This document shows, piece after piece, positions 9,746 through 20,490 of a DNA stretch of 64,000 nt. The DNA is from Cordylochernes scorpioides (Eukaryota > Arthropoda > Arachnida > Pseudoscorpiones > Chernetidae), in NCBI GenBank assembly GCA_030710605.1, contig CP092863.1, forward strand, positions 140,127,547 to 140,191,546, read 5' to 3'. The position numbers and the translations under genes were made by a program. The notes below the pieces were generated by a model. That model was not told where the DNA came from, did no database searches, and saw only the letters and a list, made by a program, of their open reading frames with translations. Numbering within the stretch: the stretch's first letter is position 1; each line of letters opens with the position of its first letter.

Positions 9746-10924
9746 TAGGATATGCCCTTTTATTTTATATATTTAAATCAACTTTCCTCGAAGGATATAT
9801 TTATAGTTTGATTAAATACCATAACCAAGATTTCATCCTCTACAATGTCTCGGATCTATAAGTAGAATCTTCAAATGGAGGGTTCACCACTGATGAGCCA
9901 GGCCATTCCAATATATTTTCATCGTAATAAGGAAACTTGAAGGTGCAATTTATATTTGAATAGAAGAATTCGTGTTAAAAATTACATAAAGTTAAAGTTC
10001 AGTTTAAAAATAAATCTTGTATTTTTATCATTAACACACACACACAATTTGACACAATATAGATAATAAATATATAAGACATTTTAAGAGAGAGAATTCA
10101 TATTATTTATTGTATTTAAATATAATATTAATAATAAAAATAAATTCAAAATATCAATTTCGAAATATAGCATCAATAAGAATCAAGTGTTGGGAGCATT
10201 TATCAAATAACATTTGCATATAATATATGCAAATATAAATTTAATAAAAAGGAGTAGTTTTGAAGAGCTTCCGTTCTAAAAAGGAGTGTGAATCTATTCT
10301 TTAGAGAGAGCTGCCTTCCTTTCTATTTGTCCATTTGTCATGTTCTATTGAGAACTGGAAGATAAATTGACAGCCGGACAATTTTCTCACACCTATATAT
10401 ATTTATTATATTTTTTGATCTTCAAGGCTATTTCTCTTCAAGATTTCCCCATGCGAACAGTTTCAGATATCGTTTTTTTTATCTCCTATTCAATTACTTT
10501 ACTTTTCACTCACGTAAGAAGAGAATATTTGTTTTTTAACACAACCTGTATATTGTGTGCTGGGGTGATAAATCAAATTGCATTGTTTTAATGAATTCGT
10601 TAAAGAGAGATGTGACCATTTTCGTGCAATAAAACCATCCTCACGCAATTTTATGTTGTATTCTGGACTGAAAATTGGCCCTACGCTAAATTAACATCTT
10701 AAACACCCTATTGACGAATTTCGACTGATTTCATAACTTTTCACGAAAGATGTTATGAAATGGAAGCCGTCCTTGTACTGATGAAAGCTAAACATGGTAT
10801 CCTGATTAGCCTTTTTGTTCTGAATTTTCCGAAATTGGTGTTGTAGCTTATTCTTTATTAACGCCATCACCTTTTTGTGCTGGGATGATAAAAACTGCAT
10901 TGTCAGAAATTTTTACTGTTTTTG
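9746..10924. other. AT-rich DNA, no gene seen (copy B 52,196-53,399)
   Basis: It holds a family 4 fragment near 9,880, CA and GA microsatellites, and a well-conserved block at 10,200-10,600. Open frames of 70-80 residues there are hydrophobic and AT-driven. I see no domain. Confidence 0.5.
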
Positions 10925-11060
10925 ACGCGTATGATTTTTTTTATAATAAAACAATTTTCTACTGATTCTACTGAAATGGTAAATTAATGAGAGGGCCTGG
11001 CTCATCAGTGGTGAATCCCCCCAGCGGTTTCGCCAGAATCATACGCGTCAAAAATAGTTT
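10925..11060 (-). mobile_element. Family 4 foldback element (copy A)
   Basis: Ends TTTTTGACGCGTATGATT and its inverse flank a segment with CTGGCTCATCAGTGGTGAA and AGCGGTTTCGCCAG. The family occurs about 15 times here (for example 9,880, 15,130, 15,870, 35,230, 38,040, 39,640). Its longer members carry GCGCGCCATCTGTTAT, which parallels the GCGCCATCT landmarks of families 1-3. Copy B: 53,400-53,545. Confidence 0.65.
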
Positions 11061-11167
11061 ACATTTCTGATAACAAATGGCTCCCTAATGCACAATGCAT
11101 AGTTTTATTGTAAAATTGTTGTAAATATTGAATCATTTCGAAAGAGGAGGTGCCTCTTTTTATTATA

Positions 11168-12575
11168 CACTGCGTGACATTGAAAATGGAACACCAAGAA
11201 ATAGTGGCCAGAAAATTATGCAAATTTCAGGGTAGACGCGCCTAACCGAGTTATGCAAATGATGTAAAATGCGCAGCTCTCGTGCGCACATGGAGTAAGA
11301 TATAAGGGAAGGAACTTGCAGAAAGGACAGTATTCGTGTCGTTATTTCTTCAAGGAAAATCATTGTAGGAATTTTGTTCTTGTGTCAAAAGACACGTGTA
11401 ATAACAGAGAATGCCAGGTCATCGTAAACGGAGGCAGTTCAAGCAGACAGACGCTTTTACGAGGGGCATGGTGATCGGACTGAAAAGGGCAGGTTGGTCC
11501 ATACGTCAAATCGCAGCTGATACACACCTTGGTTCGTCCACGGTGCACCGACTGTGGAGAAGATGGTTGGAACAAGGAAATGTGGCAATTTATAGGAATG
11601 CCGGTGCAACCAGAGTGACGTCAGCACGTGTGGATCGGCGTATCCTTCGACAAGCAGTGGCGGCCCCACAAGCCACTTGTACCGCCATCCTGCAACATGT
11701 GCAAGACACCCTAGATAATTCCATCTCGACCAGAACCATTTCCCGTCGATTGGTTGCTAATGGCTTGCACTCATGCCGTCCGCTAAGAAGACTGCCATTG
11801 ACCCCACCGAATAGGCGCCAACGTTTGGAATGGTGCCGGGCTAGATCGACGTGGATGACGGAATGGCACAGGGTCGTGTTCTCAGATGAGTCGCGTTTCT
11901 GCTTGTCCAGTGATAGTCGCCGTGTACGCGTGTGGCGTCGACGTGGAGAAAGGTCCAATCCGGCAGCAATTGTGGAACGCCCCACCGTGCGACAACGTGG
12001 AATCATGGTTTGGGGCGCAATCGCGTATGATTCCAGGTCACCTTTACTTCGTATTCAGGGCACTATGACGGCCCAACGATACGTTGATGATGTGCTGCGA
12101 CCGGTGACACTCCCCTACCTTCAGGGGGTACCCAATGCCCTTTATCAGCAGGATAACGCCCGACCGCATACTGCTCGCATTAGCCAACAAGCTCTGCAAG
12201 ATGTACAGATGCTTCCCTGGCCACCGTACTCTCCTGATCTCTCACCAATCGAGCACGTCTGGGACATCATTGCATGCCTTGCCACAGCCGCGTTCAGAAG
12301 ACGAACTGTGGCAAATGGTTGAGAGGGAATGGAGAGCCATCCCTCAGGACGCCATCCGTACTCTGATTGACTCTCTACCTAGACGTGTTGCTGCGTGCAT
12401 CGCCGTCCGCGGTGGTCCTACTTGCTACTAAGCCGACGCCGTTCTCGCTCTGTATTATGATTATCATTTTGAAATAAAGATCACTTATTGTTCGTCCCTG
12501 TCTCTCTCTGTCTGCCGAGTTTCATCACTTTCTGGCCACTATTTCTTGGTGTTCCATTTTCAATGTCACGCAGTG
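11168..12575 (+). mobile_element. Tc1/mariner-type DNA transposon, 1408 bp
   Basis: The element has perfect 47-bp terminal inverted repeats (11168-11214 and 12529-12575) starting CACTGCGTGACATTG and is flanked by TA on both sides. Copy B has the uninterrupted site at about 53,640-53,660, so this is an insertion after the duplication. It contains one transposase reading frame that is broken near its 3' end. The element is much GC-richer than the host DNA around it, which fits a recent arrival. It inserted beside a degenerate copy of the 111-bp-core TIR element. Confidence 0.95.
11411..12431 (+). pseudogene. Tc1-type transposase, frameshifted
   Basis: The DDE transposase of the 11168-12575 element cuts and rejoins the element at TA sites in the nucleus. 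The ATG at 11411 opens a frame with an N-terminal helix-turn-helix region (IRQIAADTHLGSSTVHRLWRR), a second DNA-binding half, then the catalytic blocks VVFSDESRF, QQDNARPHTA and SPDLSPIEHVWD. I count 32 residues between the second D and the E, two fewer than the usual Tc1 spacing of 34. After WDII (about 12,275) the frame changes: the natural C-terminus (LPQPRSEDELWQMVEREW, ending GGPTCY) continues in another frame to the TAA at 12429-12431. A small deletion is the likely cause, so this copy is probably inactive. Confidence 0.92.
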
Positions 12576-12719
12576 TATATATACACCTCTGTCTCCTTAA
12601 AAAAAAAAGAACGGCGACATCAAAATAAGAAACTTCCTTAAGTTTTGTCCATGAGAGTAGAGACATTTAAATGAATCGAGAAATAGCTCTATTGTAAATA
12701 TTTCCTAAAAAGGCAAGTT

Positions 12720-13870
12720 AGGTTTTTGTTGTTGTTGTCGTGTCCAATGAAGAGCCTCAGATGTTCCCGTGCATCTCTATCACAGCAGTCGCAATGTTCT
12801 CTATCTTGGGTGTGTAAAGTTCTGGGTCCATGTCAATTTTATGTTGTTGTTGTCGTGTCCAATGAAGAGCCTCAGATGTCTCCGTACATCTTTATCACAG
12901 CAGTCGTTCTCTATCTTGGGTGTGTAAAGTTCTGGGTCCATGTCAATTTTCTGTTGTTGTTGTCGTGTCCAATGAAGAGCCTCAGATGTCTCCGTACATC
13001 TCTATCACAGCAGTCGCAATGTCCACTATCTTGGGTATGTAAAGTTCTGGGTCCATGTCAATTTTCTGTTGTTGTTGTCGTGTCCAATGAAGAGCCTCAG
13101 ATGTTCCCGTGCATCTCTATCACAGCAGTCGCAATGTTCTCTATCTTGGGTGTGTAAAGTTCTGGGTCCATGTCAATTTTCTGTTGTTGTTGTCGTGTCC
13201 AATGAAGAGCCTCAGATGTCTCCGTACATCTCTATCACAGCAGTCGCAATGTCCACTATCTTGGGTATCTAAAGTTCTGGGTCCATGTCAATTTTCTGTT
13301 GTTGTTGTCGTGTCCAATGAAGAGCCTCAGATGTATCCGTACATCTCTATCACAGCAGTCGCAATGTTCACTATCTTGGGTATGTAAATTTCTGGGTCCA
13401 TGTCAATTTTCTGTTGTTTTTGTCGTGTCCAATGAAGAGTCTCAGATGTCTCCGTACATCTCTATCGCAGCAGTCGCTATGTTCTCTATCTTATGTGTGT
13501 AAAGTTCTGGGTCCATGTCAATTTTCTGTTGTTGTTGTCGTGTCCAATGAAGAGCCTCAGATGTCTCAATGCATCTCTATCACAGCAGCAGCGATGCCCA
13601 CTATCTTGGGTGTGTAAAGCTGCTGTTCTGGGTCTATGTCAATTTTCTGCAAGGCTGCGGCCATTGCTGGGTATGAGAATATGTGGGTAGGTGTTAGTTC
13701 CACACCAGGACAGTTGTTACATGTCCTGTAGGTTCTTTTGCCATCTGGATGTATTGTCATTCCTTTATAGTGTTTTGTTCTGAGTCTTGTTATTGCTTTT
13801 GGAATTCTTCTCTCAGAGATTATTTCACATATTTGATCTTTTCTTATCTTTTAGTTGAATTATCTTGTAT
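12720..13870 (-). mobile_element. LINE 3' end with internally repeated 115-bp unit (copy A)
   Basis: On the minus strand 13,760-13,566 encodes a LINE C-terminal segment: GMTIHPDGKRTYRTCNNC, then PGVELTPTHIF and KIDIDPEQQLYTPKIV. The pattern C-x2-C followed by a His is the usual C-terminal zinc-knuckle-like motif, but the last cysteine position reads Tyr here. Downstream the last codons and 3' untranslated part are repeated about eight times (12,727-13,640, period 115 bp, first spacing 110, last 121). The 3' end carries a short ACA-type tail. The many open frames across the array come from the repeat and are not genes. Copy B counterpart: 53,800-54,960. Confidence 0.85.
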
Positions 13871-14514
13871 TTTGCCGGAACATCAAGTTAAGTATCAATT
13901 CGATATAACGACATATCGTTATTTAGGAACTGCTAAATGAAGAAATGGAACAAGTATGTTTTTAGACTTCATGGCTTATTTCTCCGCGTTACCATACTCT
14001 ATCCATTGGTTACTCCATGGAGTCTTTTAGTCTATCCTTAAAATAAGATTTAAAAAAAAATACTATCAAACACGGGGATAAAATATGAAACAACTCACTA
14101 AGAAATCTGTTAAAATTTAATTAAAATTAATTAATAAAAAACCCTAGTTTATTAAATATTAATTTAATAATTAATAGCTTAGAGTACAACGTTGTGAAAA
14201 ACGGGTTCTCTAAAAATGTATATATATTAATTAATTAAATCTGTTAATTATTTTAATTGGATATATCAATTTATTAATAAAAAAACTTTTTTTTTGCTGA
14301 GAGTTGGAAGCATTTAACGTTTTTTATTCTTCTTTAAAAGTTTTAAATGGGCGGGATTTTCATTTTTTTCTACTAATTGAAATGAAAAATTATATATATT
14401 ATATTATAACTTTTTATATATTCTATTTTATTTTTAAATCTCTTATTAATTATAAAATGTTTGCCGTAATATATATACAATATATATGAAAATATAATAC
14501 AAATGTGATATTGT
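13871..14514. other. AT-rich DNA, nothing recognised (copy B 54,961-55,604)
   Basis: TTAATTAA-rich tracts, collinear in both copies. No element or gene recognised. Confidence 0.5.
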
Positions 14515-14775
14515 ACTGGGATAAGGTACATAAATTAAGAAAATAAAAAAGGCAACTCCTTATAGAGCAACTGAAAGTAGCTGAGGTACAGCTTGCACCA
14601 CGCTGACGACGGCCAACAGCCCGAAACGCGTACGCGGTTAGCTTTTCTTGATTAATCAAGAATGGGTATTTGGCCCCAATTCTGGAAAAATTAAAAATCA
14701 ACGAATAGTTGATATTTATTCCGATAGATGGCTCAAGCCATCAGCAAGTTTCAGTTGCATGATAAGGAGATGCCT
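14515..14775 (+). mobile_element. Family 1 element with hammerhead, plus strand, copy A
   Basis: A partial unit (GTACTGGGATAAGGTACAT) is followed by the hammerhead at 14597-14638 and an inverted arm ending in GATAAGGAGATGCC. Copy B: 55,605-55,868 with hammerhead 55689-55730. Confidence 0.72.
14597..14638 (+). ncRNA. Hammerhead ribozyme, family 1, plus strand, copy A
   Basis: Plus strand: ACCACG, CTGACGA, CGGC with GCCC around CAACA (first pair C-C, then three good pairs), GAA, AC-GC-GT, cleavage base A, CGCGGT (one mismatch in stem I). It belongs to a family 1 element at about 14,515-14,775 with an inverted second arm. Confidence 0.72.
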
Positions 14776-14999
14776 TTTTTTCTTTTCTTTATACAATATA
14801 CAAGTATATATACAAGGCCCGGAATATCGGTATGCACATACAATGACCTATATAGAAAACTATATTCAAATATTTTATCATTGTAAAAATAATGTTTTTT
14901 AAATAAATAAACAATCCCTATTTCATATATATATGCGAACAGAAATATTTATAATTTCAATCGCCATCTATCGATAAAATTGGTAACAAATAAATGTAC

Positions 15000-15245
15000 T
15001 AAAATATTTTTCCTTGTAATAATATCGTCAAATATTATCTCCATAGGTTCCCTGAACACCCCTAAGCTTCTATCCTTAGTAAATACAGGGTATATATAAG
15101 AAAACCAATCCAATACAATAGTAGAGCGGTCTGGAGATTAATTTGTCGAAACCGCTGAGAGGGTTTACTTCTGATGAGCCAAACCCTCTCATTCAATAAC
15201 TTTTATAATTGCAGTAAGGTCTGTAAAGATAATAGTTGATGATAT
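15000..15245. mobile_element. Family 4 unit (copy A)
   Basis: It contains AGCGGTCTGGAGATTAA, TCGAAACCGCTGAGAG and TCTGATGAGCCAAACCCTC. Copy B: 56,100-56,345. A further partial unit in the other orientation follows at 15,855-16,080 (copy B 56,950-57,165). Confidence 0.55.
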
Positions 15246-15339
15246 TATTAAAAAAGAAACACAACCCCAGTAAATTAGAATTGTTTTTTAATTTTATGAT
15301 ATTACAATGGTAGGAATCGTAGGATACCATTGTTAAAAG

Positions 15340-15515
15340 AGACCAAAGATAACCGTGACGATTTTATTCATTTAAAAGGCTACGATCATTCGGAAATTAA
15401 TGTTCTTCAACTGGGTATTATGCGAATAACATATTAGCCTGTTGAAGGAGGCTATTGTCTGAAAGCTTGTAGCCTTTTAAATAAAGAAACTGGTCGCGTT
15501 TACCTTTGGCTTCTA
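15340..15515. mobile_element. Short foldback element (copy A)
   Basis: Inverted arms ACCAAAGATAACCGTGACG with TTTAAAAGGCTACGA on the left, and GTAGCCTTTTAAATAAAG with TCGCGTTTACCTTTGG on the right. Copy B: 56,435-56,610, where the left arm is closer to the right arm. Confidence 0.72.
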
Positions 15516-15854
15516 TTAGAATTATGATATACTCTGTATTTCTTCAGATATGTGCAGCCTGAAGTAAACACAAGAACCCGATAACGGCCGGTGATGGAGT
15601 TTCTGTTTAATTCCGGAGACATTTCAGCCATTGTAATTTACTCGGTAGTTTCCTTGACTCCTTCTAGCATGCTCATTGGAGGTCTTATACTATTTTCTTT
15701 CAATAGTTCCCCCAATATCAACATATTTTTTAGATCATTTGCACTGATTATGTTTCCGAAGTAGGTGAGTCTTTAAAATTAGTAATAATTATTTTCGGAA
15801 ATATGTATCTTTTCACATTTATATCATCAAATATTAAATCTACAAACCTTATTG
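15516..15854. other. Unique block conserved between copies (copy B 56,611-56,949)
   Basis: 15,540-15,720 (AACCCGATAACGGCCGGTGA and following) is less AT-rich and almost unchanged in copy B. No domain in any frame. Confidence 0.45.
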
Positions 15855-16204
15855 CAAGGGTAAAAGTTATTGAATGAGAAGGCTTGGCTCATTGGTGGTG
15901 AACTCTCTCAGCGATTTTGCCAAATGAATCTTGAGACTAAGTTTAATCTTTGTTTATATATACGGGATTCTAGGGATCTACCAGGAATAATTACATTTAA
16001 GTTTGAAATATTTGTCATTTTATCTGTTCATGGCACTCTGAGTAGCTTTCTCCACGTCCACATTACAAAGGCTTAAAATCTTTTTCTTTCTTCTTTTCTG
16101 AGAGTCCAGCTCTCACATCAATAAATGAACACAGGGAATGCTATCAACTTTGCAACTCTTTTTTTTTGTGTCTTGAATGAAATATCAGAAAATAAGATAT
16201 ATTT

Positions 16205-16740
16205 AAAAATAATGAAGGCATATCCTGACCAAACACACATGTGCTTTTTAGATAGCAGAGCGCCATCTAGTGGAAAAGAAATCAACTAAACGTTGATATT
16301 AACTGTTCCCTGATATTTGACTAACCCATTTTCTTGATAAATCAAGAAAAGCCATCCACAAACGTGTTTCGCGCTGTTGTCGCTCGCGTGAAGTAAGCTG
16401 TACCACTGATACCAAAAATATTTTTGGTCCAAGAGGCTTTTTGAAAAATCAAGAAATGGGTATTTAAGGCCAAATTTGTGTAAATACGCTTAACACATGA
16501 AAAAAACAACAGAAAAAAAGTGGGTCAGGTGTTGATATTAAAAATAAAGGAAACATATCCTGACCACGAGCACATGTGCTTTCTAGATGGCAGAGCTTGA
16601 TAAATCAAGAAATTGGGATGGCCAAATATCACGGAGCAAGTTAAATAAACGTTTAGTTTATTTTTGTTCCACTAGATGGCGCTCTGCCATCTAGAAAGCA
16701 CATGTGCTCGTGGTCAGGATATGCTTCCTTTATTTTTAAT
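16205..16740. mobile_element. Family 2 element, direct plus inverted units, copy A
   Basis: The landmark TATCCTGACC recurs at 16,221 and 16,556 (period 335 bp), and an inverted copy closes the element near 16,735. The ribozyme position (about 16,355-16,410, minus strand) keeps GCGCGAAAC but has lost the CTGANGA core through a deletion. Copy B: 57,295-57,825. Confidence 0.75.
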
Positions 16741-17269
16741 TACACTTAAGATAGATTTGTGATTCACAGAATAAGATCGTACCAGTGTAATACAATACAT
16801 ATTTGTTAATTATCCACATGCGTCATTGTGAGGTCATTGGGTGGCATTGGATTAGACACAGATTATATCGAAGAGTTTAGAGAAGATAAAAAAAGAGGCG
16901 AGAGAAAAAAAAATGTCTCAATGCGGATAAAGACTTAAAGATAATTGGGAGAATCTTCCCCAAGAAATGCCAGTCTCCGTCCAGGGAGAAGAAGTAAAAA
17001 AACCTTTAATACGAGAACTCAGTCATTTAAGATGGTTTCCCATCTTCAAATCTTTCTCTTTTTTTTATCTCAGTAATTCAGAGATCTTCTCTCAAAATTG
17101 AATTCCTTTCTTTTCATTGAGGGTGATGAACGCAATTGGGGACAAGTTATTTCATAAAAAAAAATATTACAATTATTTAATTTTAAATAGAATAATAATA
17201 ATAATATTAAATCAATATATAGAGTTTTATATTAGTGTTTATATGTATTCATTTTAGGAAACAAAATTT
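16741..17269. other. Mostly unique DNA, nothing recognised (copy B 57,826-58,359)
   Basis: Purine-rich patches (GAGAAGATAAAAAAAGAGGC, CCAGGGAGAAGAAG) and an ATA microsatellite. No gene seen. Confidence 0.45.
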
Positions 17270-17428
17270 TGACAGTCGTCTATGTTTTCAAGGAGACGGA
17301 GGCTGTTCACACTTGGTTATCTCGTGTGTCATCAATAAAAGTCACTGTATATCTTTCAGAGTTATTGTCTGAACCACGATATACATGCTAAAAAGTAAAA
17401 CTTCCTTAAGTTTTGTCTATGAGTGTAT
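17270..17428 (+). mobile_element. TIR element, one core, left end missing (copy A)
   Basis: It starts within the GACAGTCGTCTAT segment and ends GTTTTGTCTATGAGTGTA. Copy B: 58,360-58,518. Confidence 0.7.
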
Positions 17429-17489
17429 GAGGAGAAAATACCAGAATAATAAAAGTAATGATAACAAGAAAAGAGAGTTTTTCATAGAT

Positions 17490-17700
17490 CCAAGTACAAG
17501 TTAATAAGACCAAACCCAAATAAATAGTGTGTGACATTTCGGTAACAGCGATGTTACTATCATCATACAAATGTACTGAATGTTATTTTTTGTATATTTT
17601 AAGTACCTTAGTCTGATGATATTAACATCGCTGTTATACCGAAACGTCATACAATTTATTTGGATTTGGTCTTATTACCTTGTGTTTCTAATCTATAATC
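17490..17700. mobile_element. Foldback element, source of the 52-bp unit (copy A)
   Basis: Inverted arms: AATAAGACCAAACCCAAATA with GTGACATTTCGGTAACAGCG on the left, and CTGTTATACCGAAACGTCAT with TTGGATTTGGTCTTATTACC on the right. The right arm continues with the same sequence as the start of the 52-bp satellite unit. On the plus strand 17,613-17,648 has a hammerhead-like order (CTGATGA, a hairpin, GAAACGTC) but stem I is not supported. Copy B: 58,590-58,800. Confidence 0.72.
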
Positions 17701-18411
17701 CAAGTTGTGTGCCCATTTTGTTGGAGTTTTTATTATTTTTCATTAATTAATCTGTGTGTGTTGTGTATTTTTGTATATATTTGACAAAATATATCTGGTC
17801 ATGTGTATAGATTGACTGTATATATGTATTGTGATTAGAAAATAAAGTGTGTTTTCAAGACCAGTTATCTAGAGGGTGGTTGTTTAGATCCTTACGAGTT
17901 TGCTACATTTTTGGAGAGACTCTAGCACCAACTATACCTAGAATTTAAGGAATGAATTAGCTATCGAACTAACAAGGTTTACCGAATACTTATCATAAAC
18001 CTGAGTATTAAAAGATAACGACTGCCATCTATCGGAATAAACAGCGATTAAACGTTAGGTTTACCAATTAAATAGAGTCATCCACATTTTCTGATATATA
18101 TTCAGAAAAAAAGGATAATTATACATAAATACATTACGATGTAATTACAGAAAGGGAATTAGACCTATATTTGTCGTTGATTATATCTTAATAGAACTGT
18201 GATTTGAGAAGTTTTCCATTTCTGCGGATCGCACCGAGGTCAGTGTCTCTAGCCAATCTTCTCCTGACACATCCAACACAGGGTCCTTGTATCGTCCCAT
18301 CTTGCTGATAGTCCTCGATGTTCTGACTACTGTCACCATTCAGTGATCATCATAACTGTATTTTACCATTATGCCATCCAGATATTTCCAAAAAATTTAA
18401 ATCCTTTGCAA
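17701..18411. other. Unique DNA, nothing recognised (copy B 58,801-59,501)
   Basis: Collinear. The patch at 18,215-18,350 is GC-richer and shows more differences from copy B than its neighbours. No frame with a domain. Confidence 0.45.
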
Positions 18412-19955
18412 TACAGTAGAATCTCCCTTTAGCGGACTCCCCTCTAGCGGACACCTCTCTAAAAAGAACAGTTTTCATTTGAAAAATTACCATTTTTACA
18501 ATTTAGCAACTCTCTGGTAAGAGGACACCTCTCCCTAAAGGACATTTTGGCTCTGTAACTAGGTGTTGTCCTTTACAGAGAGATAGTTCTACTGTAGCAA
18601 CTCTCTGGTAAGAGGACACCTCTCCCTAAAGGACATTTTGGCTCTGTAACTAGGTGTTGTCCTTTACAGAGAGGTAGTTCTACTGTAGCAACTCTCTGGT
18701 AAGAGGACACCTCTCCCTAAAGGACATTTTGGCTCTGTAACTAGGTGTTGTCCTTTACAGAGAGGTAGTTCTACTGTAGCAACTCTCTGGTAAGAGGACA
18801 CCTCTCCCTAAAGGACATTTTGGCTCTGTAACTAGGTGTTGTCCTTTACAGAGAGGTAGTTCTACTGTAGCAACTCTCTGGTAAGAGGACACCTCTCCCT
18901 AAAGGACATTTTGGCTCTGTAACTAGGTGTTGTCCTTTACAGAGAGGTAGTTCTACTGTAGCAACTTTCTGGTAAGAGGACACCTCTCCCTAAAGGACCC
19001 TTTGGCTCTGCAAATAGGTGTTGTCCGTTACAGAGAGGTAGTTCTATTGTAGCAACTTTCTGATAAGAGGACCCCTCTCCCTAAAGGACACTTTGGTTTG
19101 TAACTAGGTGTTGTCCTTTACAGGGAGGTAATTCTACTGTAGCAACTTTCTGGTAAGAGGACACCTCTCCCTAAAAGACACTTTGGCCCTGCAAATAGGT
19201 GTTGTCCTTTACAGAGAGGTAGTTCTACTGTAGCAACTCTCTGGTAAGAGGACACCTCTCCCTAAAGGACACTTTAGCTCTGTAACTAGGTGTTGTCCTT
19301 TAGAGAGGTAGTTCTACTGTAGCAACTCTCTGGTAAGAGGACATCTCTCTCTAAAGGACACTTTGGCTCTGCAAATAGGTGTTGTCCTTTACAGAGAGGT
19401 AGTTTTACTGTAGCCACTCTCTGGTAAGAGGACACCTCTCCCTAAAGGACACTTTGGCTCTGAAAATAGGTGTTGTCCTTTACAGAGAGGTAGTTCTACT
19501 GTAGCAACTCTCTGGTAAGAGGACACCTCTCCCTAAAGGACACTTTGGCTCTGTAACTAGGTGTTGTCCTTTACAGAGAGGTAGTTCTACTATAGCAACT
19601 CTCTGGTAAGAGGACACCTCTCTCTAAAGGACACTTTGGCTCTGTAACTAGGTGTTGTCCTTTACAGAGAGGTAGTTCTACTGTAGCTGCTTTCTGGTAA
19701 GAGGACATCTCTCCCTAAAAGACACTTTAGCTCTGTAACTAGGTGTTGTCCTTTACAGAGAGGTAGTTCTACTGTAGCAACTCTCTGGTAAGAGAACACC
19801 TCTCCCTAAAGGATACTTTAGCTCTGGAAATAGGTGTTGTCCTTTACAGAGAGGTAGTTCTACTGTAGCAACTCTCTGGTAAGAGAACACCTCTCCCTAA
19901 AGGATACTTTAGCTCTGGAAATAGGTGTCCTTTACAGAGAGGTAGTTTTACTGTA
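18412..19955 (+). repeat. 91-bp satellite, 16 units, grown from a pogo-like MITE (copy A)
   Basis: The array starts with a MITE left end (ACAGTAGAATCTCCCTTTAG) and then repeats a unit that begins GCAACTCTCTGGTAAGAGG and ends AGGTAGTTCTACTGTA, the MITE right end. Unit starts are 18506, 18597, 18688, 18779, 18870, 18961 and so on to about 19,868. The first five units are almost identical and later ones more diverged. Copy B has a single unit (59,502-59,667), that is, the unexpanded MITE. Confidence 0.93.
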
Positions 19956-20344
19956 TATATAAATCATAAGGCGATAACGTTCCATTTATATATAAAATAA
20001 ATAAAATCATTAAAGCACGAATGTTTCTTTTAAATATAAAACAAGACTTATTTCATTACATTATAACCAACTTTTCACAACTTCATATAGCTAATTTTAT
20101 ATCGTTTTAACAAAAATTTAATGCGAACAATTTTTTATTTCTCTATTTCAAAATATAAACACATTAAAACATTCTCTTCGTTTATTCTTTTCAAATGGCA
20201 AGAGAAAAATACCCTACTATATAAAATAAAAGACAATAAACGGGTTATAAAAAGTATTTTAAAAGATATGTGGATATAAATAGGAATATAATGTCACACA
20301 CAGAGGGGTATATTAGACGTGTGGAGGGAAGGCAGAGTTGTAAA
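19956..20344. other. AT-rich DNA (copy B 59,668-60,051); also 20,491-21,052
   Basis: No gene recognised on either side of the conserved C-rich block. 20,491-21,052 in copy A has no clear copy B equivalent: there the sequence passes quickly into AT repeats and the short foldback. Confidence 0.45.
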
Positions 20345-20490
20345 TGTATACCGCGCCCACAAATCCCACCAGATCTCCCAAGATAAATATGAGATGTTGG
20401 GATAATCCCTGGGATATCATCCCAACCATTTATCCCTGTCTGTCCCCATATTACCTTTCCCACATTCCACACCCTACTTCCCATTTTTCC
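20345..20490. other. Strictly conserved C-rich block, function unknown (copy A)
   Basis: About 145 bp from GTAAATGTATACCGCGCC to CACACCCTACTTCCCATTT look identical in copy B (60,052-60,202) while the flanks carry many differences. It contains TAATCC-type sites inside an imperfect palindrome (GGGATAATCCCTGGGATATC then ATCCCA). Short frames cross it on both strands (79 residues minus, 76 plus), but I see no domain. It could be an exon, an enhancer or chance. Confidence 0.4.

Noticed and set aside
10367-10591. 74-residue hydrophobic frame starting MTAGQFSHTYIY, also in copy B (52,834-53,070)
   Set aside because: Conservation is explained by the recent duplication; AT-driven composition, an in-frame indel between copies and no domain.
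12726-13690. Series of open frames on the plus strand over the 115-bp repeats (also 53,806-54,781)
   Set aside because: They run antisense to a LINE 3' end and repeat with it; no independent coding signal.
16355-16410. Hammerhead in family 2
   Set aside because: GAAAC and part of stem II remain, but the CTGANGA core is gone in both copies, so I do not list it as a ribozyme.
18506-19955. Possible CRISPR array (also the 52-bp array at 61,460-62,830)
   Set aside because: The units are contiguous tandem repeats without unique spacers, in a eukaryotic genome.
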